Shown here piece by piece: positions 13,490-25,365 of a stretch of DNA of 64,000 bases. Position 1 is the stretch's first letter; the number at the start of each line of letters is the position of its first letter. The position numbers and the translations under genes were made by a program. The notes below the pieces were generated by a model. The model made no database searches and had not been told where the DNA came from. It saw nothing but the letters and a program-made list of their open reading frames with translations. The stretch spans positions 23,528,652 to 23,592,651 of the forward strand of contig OW388292.1 in the NCBI GenBank assembly GCA_936450465.1, in the 5' to 3' direction. Source of the DNA: Gibbula magus (taxonomy: Eukaryota; Mollusca; Gastropoda; Trochida; Trochidae).

Positions 13490-13954
13490 ATTTTTTCTCA
13501 GAATTTCTATTTATTATTGAATTTTATACAATATTGTGTAACGTTAGAGGGTAAAAGATCCCATTACACGACCCGACAATAGAAAACGATTATCCGTATT
13601 GGTAGAAAATGGGGCGACGTATAAGGGAACATTTTATGGAATTTTTCAGTGTGCGAGATTTTGTGCGATTTTGAGACCTCAGACCATTCCGTCATAGTAT
13701 AATATTCAAAACTTATTATTGAGTGTTTAGTTCAGTCAGAACACTTGAACTTCGTTCGGGCGGCAATTTTAATATGAACACTTTAAAATGGCCGCTCGAA
13801 GGGACATGAACCCGCGTGGCTTAACCGAACCATGCACATTCGTTTAAGAACTATTTTTATTGATACCAGAGTATTATTTAGTCATTGGTAACAGTTATTA
13901 ACCTTTTTGTGATAGCTCTTATTTCAGTAGGAGCAGCGTGCTAGAGCGTCTTTA
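13490..13954 (+). mobile_element. TTAA-type MITE, copy A
   Basis: The right end GTGCTAGAGCGTC precedes TTTAAA and matches the right ends of the copies at 22808 and 35932 and, inverted, 15017. An internal hairpin at about 13758-13796 (GGGCGGCAATTTTA paired with TTAAAATGGCCGCTC) is shared with copy B. The left end is not sharply defined. No coding sequence. Confidence 0.65.
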
Positions 13955-15016
13955 AAGGGTAAGGGTTTGGAGACAACTGACAACCTTAACTTTGTTAGCC
14001 ATTGAAAGGATAGGATTGAAAATAGGACAAAAAGTAATTTTAGCTTAAATGAGGCACGTTCTTCTTTGCCTTTGTCAGATTGTTTTACACAATCTTTTCT
14101 TTGAAATCGAATAAGCATAATACTTCAGACCTAATAAAAGAGTAAGCACACACTAAGAGTCGCTATTTCTGCTCACATTTAGTTCTTATTTAGAAGTCTT
14201 ACTTCATTTCACTTTATTAAAAATGTGATTGGAATTATATGTAATTAAATGAAAGTCTAATAAGAATAATCATTTATGGATAAACAACCTCATTTATAAA
14301 AAAAATAATTGTTCTTATTTGACTTCAAGCCGCTGTAATACCAGTCAAATAAGTTATATGTATTTAGATGTACCGGTATACACCTCATATCTGCAGTAGT
14401 TCTGCTGTCGTTCTAATGACGACACGCTATAAATCATAATAAGAACAATTGACAATTGAGGTAGATTTTTAAATTCGTCACTTCAGATGGTTAAATTACC
14501 CATATGGTAAATATACTTGTCAAAATAGGTTAAATATATTGGACGTTTTATTATTTGATATTTCATCAGTGTATAAATGTGCAAATAAATAAAGTTTAAA
14601 AATTTCAAAATGTATATGCATCGCTAACTATTCTTCTCCAGTACATATGTAACATCAAGAGTACAGCAATTCCTTAACAGTAATTAATTATGGAAGCTGA
14701 GATCCTATATTGTTGTAACAAATGTCCAAGAAGTTAAACACAAAAGTGTATTTACGTCGCTAGTAGTGGCAATGGCCGTTGATTTTTATTTCACGGAAAT
14801 ATTGACGGTACTTGAATTATTGAAGGAGTTTAAAACTGATATTCCAAAACATAAATAGGTAAACTCCAATCATATCGTGCTTTGCAACAAAGTAGAGATC
14901 TACATGAACTATTAAATTAATATCAGTTGAGTAAATATAATCCTTCAGTGCAAAACTATACTGGATTGCATAACACATTACGGCTAAATCAATTCTACTT
15001 CAATATATAAAGTACT
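13955..15016. other. No recognisable gene
   Basis: AT-rich DNA absent from repeat copy Z, so part of a younger insertion. Nothing else supportable. Confidence 0.4.
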
Positions 15017-15215
15017 TAAAGGCGCTGTAGCACATTTTTCTTACTGAAATAAAGTGATATCACGAAAAGGTAAATAAGTCTTCCCAATGACTAAATAATG
15101 CTCACGAATCAATAAAAAGAGTTCTGAAACGAATGTACATTTTTCGGTTAAGCCACGCGATTCCATTTCCCTTCGAACGGCTGTAGCGATACCTAAACAC
15201 TCAACATAGAGTTTT
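15017..15215 (-). mobile_element. TTAA-type MITE, inverted half copy D
   Basis: Begins with TTAAAGGCGCTGTAGCACA and runs as the complement of the right half of copies A and B (shared CGAATGTACATT and CGGTTAAGCCACGCG). It stops near the internal hairpin, so only one half is present. Confidence 0.65.
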
Positions 15216-18200
15216 GAAAATGAAACCATGATAGAATGAACCCTTAAAGTCGGGGGTCACCATTGTTTTGAGGGTGGTTTCAATGGTCATTTTCATGCGC
15301 ACCCCTGCACCCCCTCTGGATCCGTCCCTGGACGTCACTCTATTGTCTCACCAGGGTCTTCTTTTACTGTCTAAACCTGTACCAGTAGTTTACCAGACAT
15401 TCTTTAGCAGAGCCCCGGGAAATCCTTGGGATAGTATACTTCTTTAAAATATTACAACTTTGAAAACGCACAATTCTTAGTAAACATGCCGGTTTCAATC
15501 TTTGGTCCCTTTGCTTGCAAAACCAACTGAGGATTAGGAACACATTATCAGAGCTAATCAGTATAATACATGACACGGGTAGCGTTTGCAGGCGTAAAGC
15601 TCTCTTCGCATGACAACTGATCCCATAAATACCATTGTATCTGTGAGGATTTTAAGATATTAAATTCCTAAATATAGCCTCTGTCGATTCATAAGTTAGA
15701 TCAAAACCTCCCCCTCGGTATTGTTTGCATAACAAATACTTCGGCTTGGGGAAATTGGGTCGGGAATAGCGGAAGAGCTAAAGCCAACTGGTGTTTGAAA
15801 GGCTATTTGTGGTTGGTTGAAATGTTATCGATAACCATAGTGCTAAAATTATTTGATTGGCTGGATCATAGGTCACATTTCGCAGCTTTGAGTGGGGTTG
15901 TAACCAAATGTTTGAAAGTGGACCGGGGCATACACGTGTTACCCTTGGACAGGATGGAAGGGCACTGACGCCAAATGTTTCTTAATTCATTATGTCTCAT
16001 TAGTTGGCAGAGAGGAGAAAACACATTAAGCTGTTTATAAAGTTATGAAACACAACCAACATTGATGACATGAACAAGTCAAATGAGATATATTGAATGC
16101 AAAGGCAGCCTGTGATCCCGTAGAATATGTATATGTTGCGGGTCTGTTTGAGTGTTTTGGGTGTCAAATTGTCTTAGAATAATATCGCCCATAGTTTTGT
16201 GTTTGAAATTTACCTTTGACTGAAAGCCCATTAAAATTGAGGTAATACCCTTGTCTTCATACTCTGATAACCTGTCTTCCAGAGTTGTTCATGTATGCAC
16301 AAGTCATTTGAGACATCCCGCATCTTTTTAACCTGTTGCACTATTGTTCGTTTTAAACTGTAACTGCTCTGGTTGTTCCATCACACTTCTAAATTAATAT
16401 TTCATTATTTATTTGGCTAACTTTACCTTTGACCGAAAGTCAGTTAAAATTCACATAATGCCTGTGTCTTCATGCTATGATAATCTGTATACGTGTAAGG
16501 GGACCAGGTATTGACACCAGAGAGTTTGTGGTGTTTTACTTGTACCTGACTTGGGACCCGTGCTGGGCTCCACGTTTCCACTGTCCAACAGTAACATGCT
16601 TACAAGCAAACAACTTGAAAATGGCACTTAATATGTCCCCACTGAATTGGACAATTGTAGTTGTTCTTGGTAAATGTGTGGGTTGGTCAAAACACCATAT
16701 ACTCAGGCTATCCACGCTTCAATATCGATTCCAATGTCAAAATATTATGAAGGTCGGATTATATCATTCCAGGTGGTGTCTTCCAAGTATTGCTGGCATT
16801 GAGATAACAAACAAACCATACAATCATTGAACATGTTTTATGAAAGCTTGCAGATTTACATCTAAATGAAACGGTAAATACTTCAGTTACTATTGCTTCA
16901 GTGTAAAATCTATTTTTCTAGATGCGTCAGAAATGTTTTCATTGATGAAGTTTTCTGATATCTCTCAATGGTTGAACTCGTATTGACATCATATTGGATT
17001 ATTTTCAAGGGCCCTCTCAACATCTTATGCTCTACCACAAATCGAATACTTGGTCCTTGCAATGTAAATATCAATAGAAATTACTGGACATACCTAACTT
17101 CAACCTTTAGAACGACATTGATTTCTATCTTCATGGTAGTAACTGACAATTTTACAGACAGAAATGCTCTGGATTTTAGGAAATGAAATGGAATAATGAG
17201 GTAAAATCGCTATTTAATGATATTTTACGTGAGGGACAATGATACTGTCGGAAAAACAAGAAAAGTGTGCTGCTTTGATCGATTTAGTTTCTTGATGTTG
17301 TTGAACAGAGTTGAGACATAATCATAATCAATCATGACTCATGGTAAAATACTGTATATACATGCGCCAATATATAACACCTTAATTAAATGGTCCAAAC
17401 ATTTTTACAAAGGAATAATGTCAAAGTTGTTTCTTATCAACTTACGAATTAAATAATGTCTTCAGATTCACCTGATAAATATTTACTATTATTATTCACG
17501 AATTCGAATGTAATTTTGTTATTTTTAATTAGGCAATTAACTTAAATTTTGTAAGCATAGTGTTATACTATTGCTCAGGCGGTGCTAAACAACAATTCAT
17601 TCACGAATGTAATTTTGGAATTCAGTTTCACGCTCTACAACAAATTCAGAGAAATTGCGGTATCAGTTCAGTTTCAAAGAAAAGAACAAACTCTATTTTA
17701 AGAATGTAGAGTTGATTTCAGATATTGTATACCAACTAATTACGTTTTTCATCGTTCTATCCAATGAACTGCCAATTCGTTTCCATGATTACCTGTTAGG
17801 ATACTTTTTGATATTTACGATTTCAGCTTCAACTTCTGATTAACCTAATTAATTAAATTATCTATCATTCAATAACTGTTCAAAATTTCAGCAAATGCTA
17901 TTGTTCAATCTCTTAACTCCATCATAAAATATCTGACTTATTTCACATTGTTATGGCATGATGCTTAAATTGTCTGATACATTCTTATATTGTTGAACAC
18001 TGAATATCTGTCATTTCGTTATGTTTTCTTTAAAATTTAAAAATGCTCCCAAACATCTGAGTTTACAGAGGCTTACAAAGGCTTTAGTTTGCTTTTGTTT
18101 GCTTGATGTGTTTTCAATACCTCTACAGGAACAAGTTATAAAGTTAACCAATACTGATACCGCTGAATCCCTTGACACCATGTGCCTGTGAAACCAGATA

Positions 18201-18228
18201 CAATCAACGTGCTCCTACACACTGCAGT

Positions 18229-18264
18229 ATTAAGTTTGTTGCTTCCATTAACCTCGATTGACAT
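18229..18264. repeat. 36-bp direct repeat, downstream copy
   Basis: Identical to 19860-19895; the sequence includes GTTTGTTGCTTCCATTAACC. It is too long for an ordinary target duplication and is more likely an element terminal or split direct repeat. Confidence 0.9.
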
Positions 18265-18643
18265 ATCTATAGACGCTCTTTAAATCAACTTTTGCCAGGT
18301 AACTATTCTTCGTAATCACTTTCACTGCATCACGCAAATCCATATAAGAACATTCACAATCCGACATATAGGAGTTCATACCTTGATTTTCCGGCAAACT
18401 ACCATCATGAATGAGTCTAATTTTCTTAGCAGATTTTGGTATAGCTCCAATCGGACTCACAGTATCGGTATCACTCACAACATAATGTCCTAAACTTAAT
18501 TCCTCCTGAATTTGTTCTTCTGTAAGCGATCTGTTATTTCTTGTTAAACATTGTTTCACTGGCAGATCCACATTATCTACTAACCGGAAGCCATTACGTA
18601 TCCCATCCATTAGACACTCTCTCTCCGGGTCGTCTTCTGGCAA
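18248..18643 (-). pseudogene. Ngaro/DIRS-like reverse transcriptase fragment
   Basis: The minus-strand frame contains SPIGAIPKSAKKIRLIHDGS, then NQGMNSYMSDCECSYMDLRD and YLAKVDLKSVYR. These are the fingers and first palm strands of a DIRS/Ngaro-type polymerase (IGAIPK, RLIHD and the AKVDLKSAYR block with the first catalytic aspartate). The frame ends about 10 codons after the catalytic block, at the 36-bp repeat, so the YxDD-equivalent region is missing. The upstream part (LTEEQIQEELSLGHYVVSD) fits the pre-polymerase linker. No activity is possible from this copy. Confidence 0.7.
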
Positions 18644-19654
18644 AAGTTGATCCCAAGCGTCGGGATTTAATGCATTTTTGAACTTTGGAAGTTTTTTGGC
18701 TCACTGCGGTCCTCCTCCCGGTAGTGTTTTGCGCTGTGACCTTGAACGAAACAAATGGAACACACATGTCACATTCTACAGGTGTCTTCACGACAGAAGC
18801 CATTGTTGTAACGCCTACAAACTTCCTGCCCGTTCGGTGTAAAGGGCCCTCTCTGTCGACCAACAATTGAGCGCTTCTTATCGGTCTTTGGGGAGTTGTT
18901 GCGTGCTCCCAAGTGAAACTGCTCAGATTTTGGCACGAGTTGGTACTCCCTTACATCTTGAAACGGGGTACTCCATCTTAGTCCCTCCTTCTGACGCTTA
19001 ACACGATACTCTTGATCGTATAACAAGACACTGGACCACAGATATCGAGATGAAAGACGGGTGACATCTTGAATGTATTTTTAAAAATCCTTTATATGAT
19101 TTCTGGACATTTCATCGTCCCTAATCATCTCACGCAGTAACCCTATGTTAGCGTAGACCCACATCTCCGGGGATATGTCTGACAGTTTTGACCTTTTAGA
19201 ACCGATATTTATTCTGACGCCCTCCCCTAACTCCATCGTTTGTTCCCTATCTTCTAAGGAATCAATCCATAGATAATTTGAAATAATCTTTAGGCGAGTA
19301 GTTACCTCGTGTACCGCCAATGGCGCCATCTTGGTTACCGCCATTTTCCAGGTGCGTTGGAAGTGTCGTCGTTTTCTGGCTGACCGGGACACAGGGTTGG
19401 GCTTGTAGATCCGCTAATTCTCTTCTCATATCTGCACGTTTCTTTTCCAGGCGAAGTCTTGTGATTTCTGCTGCAAGTGCGTCGCACTCTTGTTCTAACC
19501 CATTGACGAGTTTACTGGAAAGCGTATCACAGTCAAAGTGTTCATCACCTAGGCCTTGATCGACTTGTGTGGGACGCAGTGGCGATTTGATGGCTGCCAT
19601 CACTTCCTCCATTCGGTTACCTGCTGATATACGTTTAGGTCTACCTCCTTCCAT
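18644..19654 (-). pseudogene. Ngaro/DIRS-like gag, frameshifted
   Basis: Starts MEGGRPKRISAGNRMEEVM at 19654, followed by a leucine-rich coiled coil (about residues 45-95, including NGLEQECDALAAEITRLRLE). Reading then moves to other frames: ANIGLLREMIRDDEMSRNH (about 19180-19095), YIQDVTRLSSRYLWSSVLLY with DQEYR (about 19080-19000), and a zinc-binding segment VCRRYNNGFCREDTC followed by HVCSICFVQGHSAKHY (about 18810-18725). That C-x-C-C-H type cluster and the upstream EYR block resemble gag proteins of invertebrate tyrosine-recombinase retroelements. At least three frame changes mark it as dead. Confidence 0.6.
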
Positions 19655-19859
19655 CTTCTTTTTACTTAATAAATCCGTAATAAAAATGATTTTTTTCTGC
19701 GAGCAAAACTAAAACACAATGCGGGCATTGCGGCAAGACTGCAAAACGCCACCTGGTGGTCGCTGTCAAGGGAAGTAACTCTTGTTTGCAATAATGTCTC
19801 AGATGGTCTAGGGGAGGCAATTCGTGATTGTCAAAAAACATTTCATACTAAAATAAAAC

Positions 19860-19895
19860 ATTAAGTTTGTTGCTTCCATTAACCTCGATTGACAT
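19860..19895. repeat. 36-bp direct repeat, upstream copy
   Basis: Identical to 18229-18264 and lies about 205 bp upstream of the gag-like start. The stretch between it and gag holds a CGCCACCTGGTGG motif and no frame. Confidence 0.9.
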
Positions 19896-20640
19896 TCACA
19901 ATTTGAGGAGTGAATGTTCAATGGAGGAGACCTTTGATACTTTGATAAACACCTAGATATTAATTCAATTAATTCATTTCAAGCAGTGTGTTAATGTGTA
20001 TACACATGTAAATGGCATTAGTGATTTTGTTTGCGAACATATCAAGCATTAAGTAAGCCAAGGCTTGTATGAATAAGGGAACACAAATGGTAACTCAATG
20101 TATAACAGTGCAAGAATGTAAGGGATACTGAATTATTCATCACTCATGTTTATTTCAAAATATCCAAGAATAGTTTAATCATTCTGCGTTAGTAATTTAC
20201 ATTGGGAAATTCCCATCAATGAATGTAGGACTTGATCTTCTGACATGAAACTTTCAATATCCAGGTGCAATCAATAAAATGCTGTAGAGATGAAAGGATT
20301 TAGGAATCTATTTTAGCAGTAATCAATTCCATGAACGATCAAATCGTCACTTTACTGAATCCAAATTCTACCTATTACACATGAATGATAAATTCCTCAT
20401 ATCCTTTAAAAAGAAACGCATGGTTTTTTAACAAGCATGTGTAGCTCAAATGTATGAATGCAGTGAATGAAAGTGAAATGAGTAACACTCTATATGTTTT
20501 GTAATTACTGATGCGAACAGAAGTGCATTCACATGGAAAATATCTCAAACGAAGAGAGGCGATGTTCTCAGTAGCTCTTGTGGCCAGGTTCTCCCAAATA
20601 CTACCCCCTACAATTTGAAACAAGTCATAATCGGGTTATT
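19896..20640 (+). repeat. Large dispersed repeat, copy W (second part)
   Basis: 20081-20640 aligns with 35080-35600: GATCTTCTGACATGAAACTT against GATCTTGTGACATGGAACTT, GATGAAAGGATTTAGGAA, CCTATTACACATGAATGATA and ACTGATGCGAACAGAAGT. No coding sequence. Confidence 0.75.
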
Positions 20641-20809
20641 TGTAACTATGATCAGAGTTAATTCAGCTTTGCGGTTTGCAAAAGTAAGTTCTCTGTAGTC
20701 ACTAGTTACAAAATAATTAACACTTGATGAGTTACATTATGTGTTGGTTTAACTAATGGGAAACTGTACATTAGTCACATCACAATATAGATGACGTATA
20801 ATTTTTTTA

Positions 20810-21010
20810 GAGGCATTTTGGAAGTTGAAGAGATAAAGAAAAACCAAGATATACATGTATGGATAGTCAACTTCTTTATTGCAATGAATACAACGTCTTG
20901 GTGTAGATACCAATGTAGCAGAAGTGATTGTGAAATAACCTCCACTGGGAATCAACCCGGGACCTTCAGGTGACAGTCCTGCGCTCTACCAGTTGAGCTA
21001 AAGGAATATC
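20810..21010 (-). mobile_element. tRNA-derived SINE
   Basis: On the minus strand a tRNA-like head (TTAGCTCAACTGGTAGAGCG, anticodon region GACTGTCACC, then GGTTGATTCCC) leads into a body ending near GCAATAAAGAAGTTGACTAT. The acceptor stem pairs poorly, so it is a SINE head rather than a functional tRNA. Confidence 0.65.
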
Positions 21011-22304
21011 CCATAAGACGAAGCCAGTAGAAACATTTTCATCTCACCCTGCCACACTAGCACCATTATCAAAGCATGACAGGAGAAGAATATGATAGGG
21101 TGCCCTTAGTTCGTTAGTATCCTAAGTTCGTGACGTCATTTACACATGCTCCATTATGACTCGCGCAAAATATCTGAAACGCCCGGACTATTGTTTCAAA
21201 ACACAAACAAAATTGATTTATACAACTTGCAGTAGCATATAACCAATTAAACATTTACAATGCCAATTTTGTCAACAAATGTGCTCAAAATCACTGTTTA
21301 TTCTACCTCCAAAATGTCTTGATTTTCAAAAGTCGATATTTTTTTTCTCAGAATTATGTATAAATTTCATTTCATGTCGTCTGCTTTCCAAAAGTAGGTC
21401 ATGTGGCAGTTTGCCAACAATCAAATACTGGTCGTCACACAACTTATTTTATTAAGCCAGAGAAGTCGTCTGTTGGATTGTATTCATAGAGATGTTAAAA
21501 AATTATAATTTCAAAATAAGTTACTTGAGAAAAATATTTATCATTATTTAATTTCATATTCATTTATTTGAGCATTTGTTATTTCTTCACATTGTGGTGT
21601 CAGTCAATCAATGTAAAAAGTTGTTTGTGAATAAAATATTCTCAAAATAAATATTAAGCAAGTTTGTCATAATCTTTTTGGAAAATAAATACATTAAGAG
21701 TTTTCTTACCTTTACAATAACAAAATATATTAAATTGTATAAAGAATGCCTTCAATTCAGAAAGAAAAATATGTCAGGTCAACAGATGACCATACTTGAC
21801 TAATCATACATAATTAGTCTTGAAGAAAACAGCATTAAATCAAAGGTCACGAACTTGTGTCCCAAGGCCACTACACTCGTTTTTTGACAGCAAATGTTTC
21901 TCCTTGGTCAAAGCTTCTGCTATAATATAAAATATCCACCTGATCCTGTCAGGTAATTCATAAAATGTTATAATTTTGCTGTAAACTTTCAAACTAGGCT
22001 GACATGCATTTATTGAAGAGAAATTATTGATAGATGCTTAGGGCCACGAACTTTGGGCACTCGAGGATATACATAGTATATATTTCCGCTCCCGGTTGCT
22101 GAGTTGGTTGATGGACTTGATTGCTTATAACTTCTTTGAAAGGCATGATACAAAATGAATACGATTATGTAAAACACTAAATATTACATCAGTTGTTATT
22201 GAATGTATCTCGCAGTTTAAAAGCACGAAAAAGATATTCCGAGAGTTGTATGAGAGTATGTTTACATGTAGAAGACATTAGACATCAGATACTATGAGTA
22301 TAAT
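21011..22304. other. No recognisable gene
   Basis: AT-rich DNA present in copy W but absent from the matching place in copy Y (after about 35640), so it is probably an insertion or was lost from Y. No frame or element boundary identified. Confidence 0.4.
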
Positions 22305-22808
22305 ATTTTTTTCTAAAATTTGACATACATCTATACAGGATATTGAAACGTTTGCTGGTAAAACATGATTTACATAACCCGATATAAGCCTTATCCATAG
22401 ACAACAGTTATCCGTAGTGGAAGAGAAGGGTGCCATGTATAAAGGGACAATTTCATGGAAATATTCAGTGTCAGAGGTAATTTGTTGGTCACATGCGATT
22501 CCAAGAGTTCAGACAGTAAGTTGATTGATCATTCCAACATATTTAGAACTCTACTCTGAGTGTTTAATTAGTATCGCTACATCAGTCACATCATCTGAAC
22601 TAACATCGAGCAGCCATTTTAATGTGAAGAACATTAAAATGGCGCTCGATGAGAAATGGACTCCCATTGCTTACCCGAACCATGTACATTCGTTTAATAA
22701 ATCTTTTTATTGATTCAGGGGTATTATTTAGCTATTGGAAACACATATGTACCTTTTTGTGAGGGCACTTTATTTCAGCAAGACTGATGTGCTACAGCGC
22801 CTTTAAAG
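22305..22808 (+). mobile_element. TTAA-type MITE, copy B
   Basis: The right end GTGCTACAGCGCCTTTAAAG matches the other copies. The internal hairpin at about 22603-22650 pairs GCCATTTTAATGT with ACATTAAAATGGC, flanked by ATCGAGC and GCTCGAT. The left boundary is approximate. No coding sequence. Confidence 0.65.
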
Positions 22809-23600
22809 ATGCCATACCTTTAAAGATACAACATCATCTGCCTATTCTTGTCACGCATTAACTTTCCTCTAAGTCAGTCTCGCCTCTAGATCCAACCTAT
22901 CTTCCAACAATTGTGCAACTTCACATTCTTCCATGCCAGACACACGCATTGCTTGCTTTATTTCATTTGTTGTATGATCAGTAATATATTGATATTGAGA
23001 CATGATCTAAATGCAACCTCTGTACACTCTTTAACATTCCCCTTGCACGCCATGAGATAAACCACCTTCGTTAACGACAGAAGATGAAAGAGATAATATG
23101 TTCAGGCCAAACGGCAGATGAATAAATTGTAAGTTAAAACAGAATGACTCCGAACATCACCCATTGATTATTACCAGAAGAGAAAGCTTTCACATGTGTC
23201 TCGTCTTCGTAGCAATTGTGAAAGTTGCATGCAGATGGCAAACTGTCACCACTTCTTTATATAACTGGTGATGCTGTTTCGAAACATACACAAGAACATA
23301 TTTTAGGAATGCAGTTTGAAAGAGAGAGAAAGAGTTATTGTCAACTGAGCATTATCGAAGATTTAATTGAAACTTCAGTTACTTAATGTTAGAAATATAT
23401 GTCATTGCAGTAATAATCTGTTATAATTGTTTAATCATTTAGTTACATGGAAGGTAGATATGACGTCAAGCCTAAACTACTAAATGATTTATGTAAATAA
23501 ATTAAATCACAAAATAAACACTATCATTTTATCACAAAATGTTCACCATTTTATTTCTTTATACTTTGTATAGGTGTCTAAAAGGAGAATGGTCGTCATC
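22809..23600 (+). repeat. Large dispersed repeat, copy W (third part)
   Basis: Aligns with 36050-36396 and then 37309-37720: GATGAAAGAGATAATATGTT, ACATCACCCATT, AATTGTGAAAGTTGCATGCA, AAATAAACACTATC. The alignment shows a clean place where copy Y received a LINE insertion. Confidence 0.75.
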
Positions 23601-23784
23601 TCATACACCCTTGTATTGATAACATACCATTCTACCATAACTTTGCGAAATAGTCGTTTCTGATTGGCTACTGTGAAAAATCAGAGACGGTATAATTTGG
23701 TTATACAGTGCTCTGTTTACTTTGTCTTTTGCGCAAGAATATGCTTGTTACCAGGCAAAAATAGTGAATGCATTATTTCTCCGA

Positions 23785-23932
23785 ATATCAACTTCCGAAC
23801 GCAAGGTTTAACTCTTGCCAGTCTGTATTACTGGCTGATTTGTGCCTAGATAGTGAATCACTGCACCACAAATGCATAGTGGGCCTGGATTTCTAAGCAC
23901 AGATTTCTTAAGGAAATACTGCAAGGCCTAGA
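23785..23932 (+). mobile_element. Foldback MITE, internally deleted copy
   Basis: Starts ACTTCCGAACGCAAGG, continues CTCTTGCCAGTCTG and TTACTGGCTGATTT, then jumps to GCCTAGATAGTGAATCACTG and GATTTCTTAAGGAAATACTG. These are parts of the full palindromic element at 29799-30040. Confidence 0.8.
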
Positions 23933-24370
23933 GCTATAATAACTAATTTATTTGCCGCTGATTTTCAAACACAGTATGTTAATATCCTAAATCTACCTTG
24001 GTACAAACTATTTTTACACTCAATCACGAATCATCCGTCTATTTTGGGGCTATTCCTACAATAACATTGGTTCTGGTACATACGCATGTGCATTTATTAC
24101 TGCTTGTGCATACTCTTTTTCTAGGACAAAATAAAAAATCAGATTGAACAGATTAAACCGATTAACTTCATAATGATTTCGTTACCCACAATATTTACAT
24201 TATCTTGTGTCATATTTTCTCAGAAAACTTCATTGAAGACAGGTTCTAAATATTTGTTGACATATGATATATGATCTAGATCAGATCTGACATGTACAAG
24301 TAGTACAGGTACTAGTCCATACATGCATTCATAAACACGTATATGTTACATATACGAGTACGGGCATGAC
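23933..24370 (+). repeat. Large dispersed repeat, copy W (last part)
   Basis: 24150-24345 matches 37890-38105: AACTTCATAATGATTTC, TATTTTCTCAGAA, TATTTGTTGACATATG and CATAAACACG. The copy appears to end near 24370. Confidence 0.65.
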
Positions 24371-25365
24371 AGATGATAATAAACAGCGACTAGCATGTAA
24401 GGTGGAGAGACAACACGACGAGCACTTGTGGGGCTTCAGTGGCTGGATTTATTAGCTCGGATGGAGTACGAAGTTGAACAATATAAACACAGAAATGTCC
24501 TGGAACACAAAATACAGAAAGATTAATATATCGTGAATCACACAACATCCATACATTAAATTACTATTACACTTGAATGCACATTACTTGAGCATTCAAA
24601 TCATATATACAAGTGATATATAAACTGTAGTTATATAATCCTTTCACAGCATTATAACATTAATACTAGGGCATAATCACATACAGCAGCACATGATAAT
24701 TCATTAAACTTATCTTATAAATCCATCACATTAAAACACAATATTGTATGAATAATAATATTTACAAATACATATATAGATTAACACAAACGAAACCAAC
24801 CTCGTCTCAGGGACGCAGGTTTCCAACACAGTCAGAGATCTAGAGGCGCACGTTATCAGTGATATCTAAACGTAAATTAAGAACTAATTAACTAAATGTA
24901 ATACCGAAAGATAAGTAAACTTCGCATATACCGACTAACTAACTGTAACATTTACCTATGTTAAATAAAACTTAACTTCAAATGAATGCATAGTTAGAAT
25001 ATATGATTCTAACTATGAATATGCTAATACCCTAAATACTTTAAACATTACACACCCTATTATACTTATACTACCATGTTGTAGATACCTAACTTATGAA
25101 AATCTATGTACGAATACCCTAAAACCTTACACTAATCAAATATACATTTAACTGACGTAAATACTTATCCTAACATGAAAACCCTAACGTAATACTAGTA
25201 ATACTATGAATACTAGCAATACAATGCTAACACAACGAAGTTTATGGTAAAAATGCTAAATAAGTTATTTGAACTTATTAAGTATGTATGATATTAAAAT
25301 AATAAACAGAAGTAAATATAATAGATTAAAATGAGATATTTACACATGGTTACATGTCTAACAGT
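24371..25365. other. G-poor spacer between repeat copies W and Y
   Basis: From about 24500 to 25360 the plus strand is strikingly poor in G but not C (many CCCTAA, ACTAACT and TACTAG words). A palindrome at 24991-25017 pairs ATAGTTAGAAT with ATTCTAACTAT. No gene or known element recognised. Confidence 0.5.

Larger units (their letters stand above)
12880..18228 (+). repeat. Large dispersed repeat, copy W (first part)
   Basis: 12880-13200 matches 61290-61560 (TTGGCTAATTTA, ATGCTTCCATACTAATT, GAACAGTGGTAG). 15940-16160 matches 61575-61790 (ATGTCTCATTA, AAACACAACCA, CTGTGATCCC). 16560-18000 matches both 25370-27570 and 62160-63720 (CTCCACGCTTCAATATCGA, CATCTTATGCTCT, AATACTTGGTC). A 2.6-kb block at about 13.3-15.9 kb is missing from copy Z and represents insertions, including two MITE fragments. 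No coding potential is conserved between copies, so this looks like duplicated non-coding DNA. Confidence 0.75.
18229..19895 (-). mobile_element. Internally deleted Ngaro/DIRS-like retroelement
   Basis: A minus-strand gag-like region and the start of a reverse transcriptase are bounded on both sides by the same 36-bp sequence. In Ngaro/DIRS families the polymerase should continue into RNase H and a tyrosine recombinase. Here the reverse transcriptase reading runs straight into the 36-bp repeat (LAKVDLKSVYRYV, then the repeat encodes NRG and a stop), so everything downstream is deleted. The element interrupts repeat copy W. Family assignment is from gag and polymerase motifs; a related tyrosine-recombinase or LTR lineage is possible. 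Confidence 0.6.

Noticed and set aside
16477..16830. 117-codon plus-strand frame
   Set aside because: Lies in repeat copy W; the frame is not kept in copies Y or Z.
20937..21008. Functional tRNA gene with a GTC-type anticodon
   Set aside because: Poor acceptor and T-stem pairing and a SINE-like downstream body.
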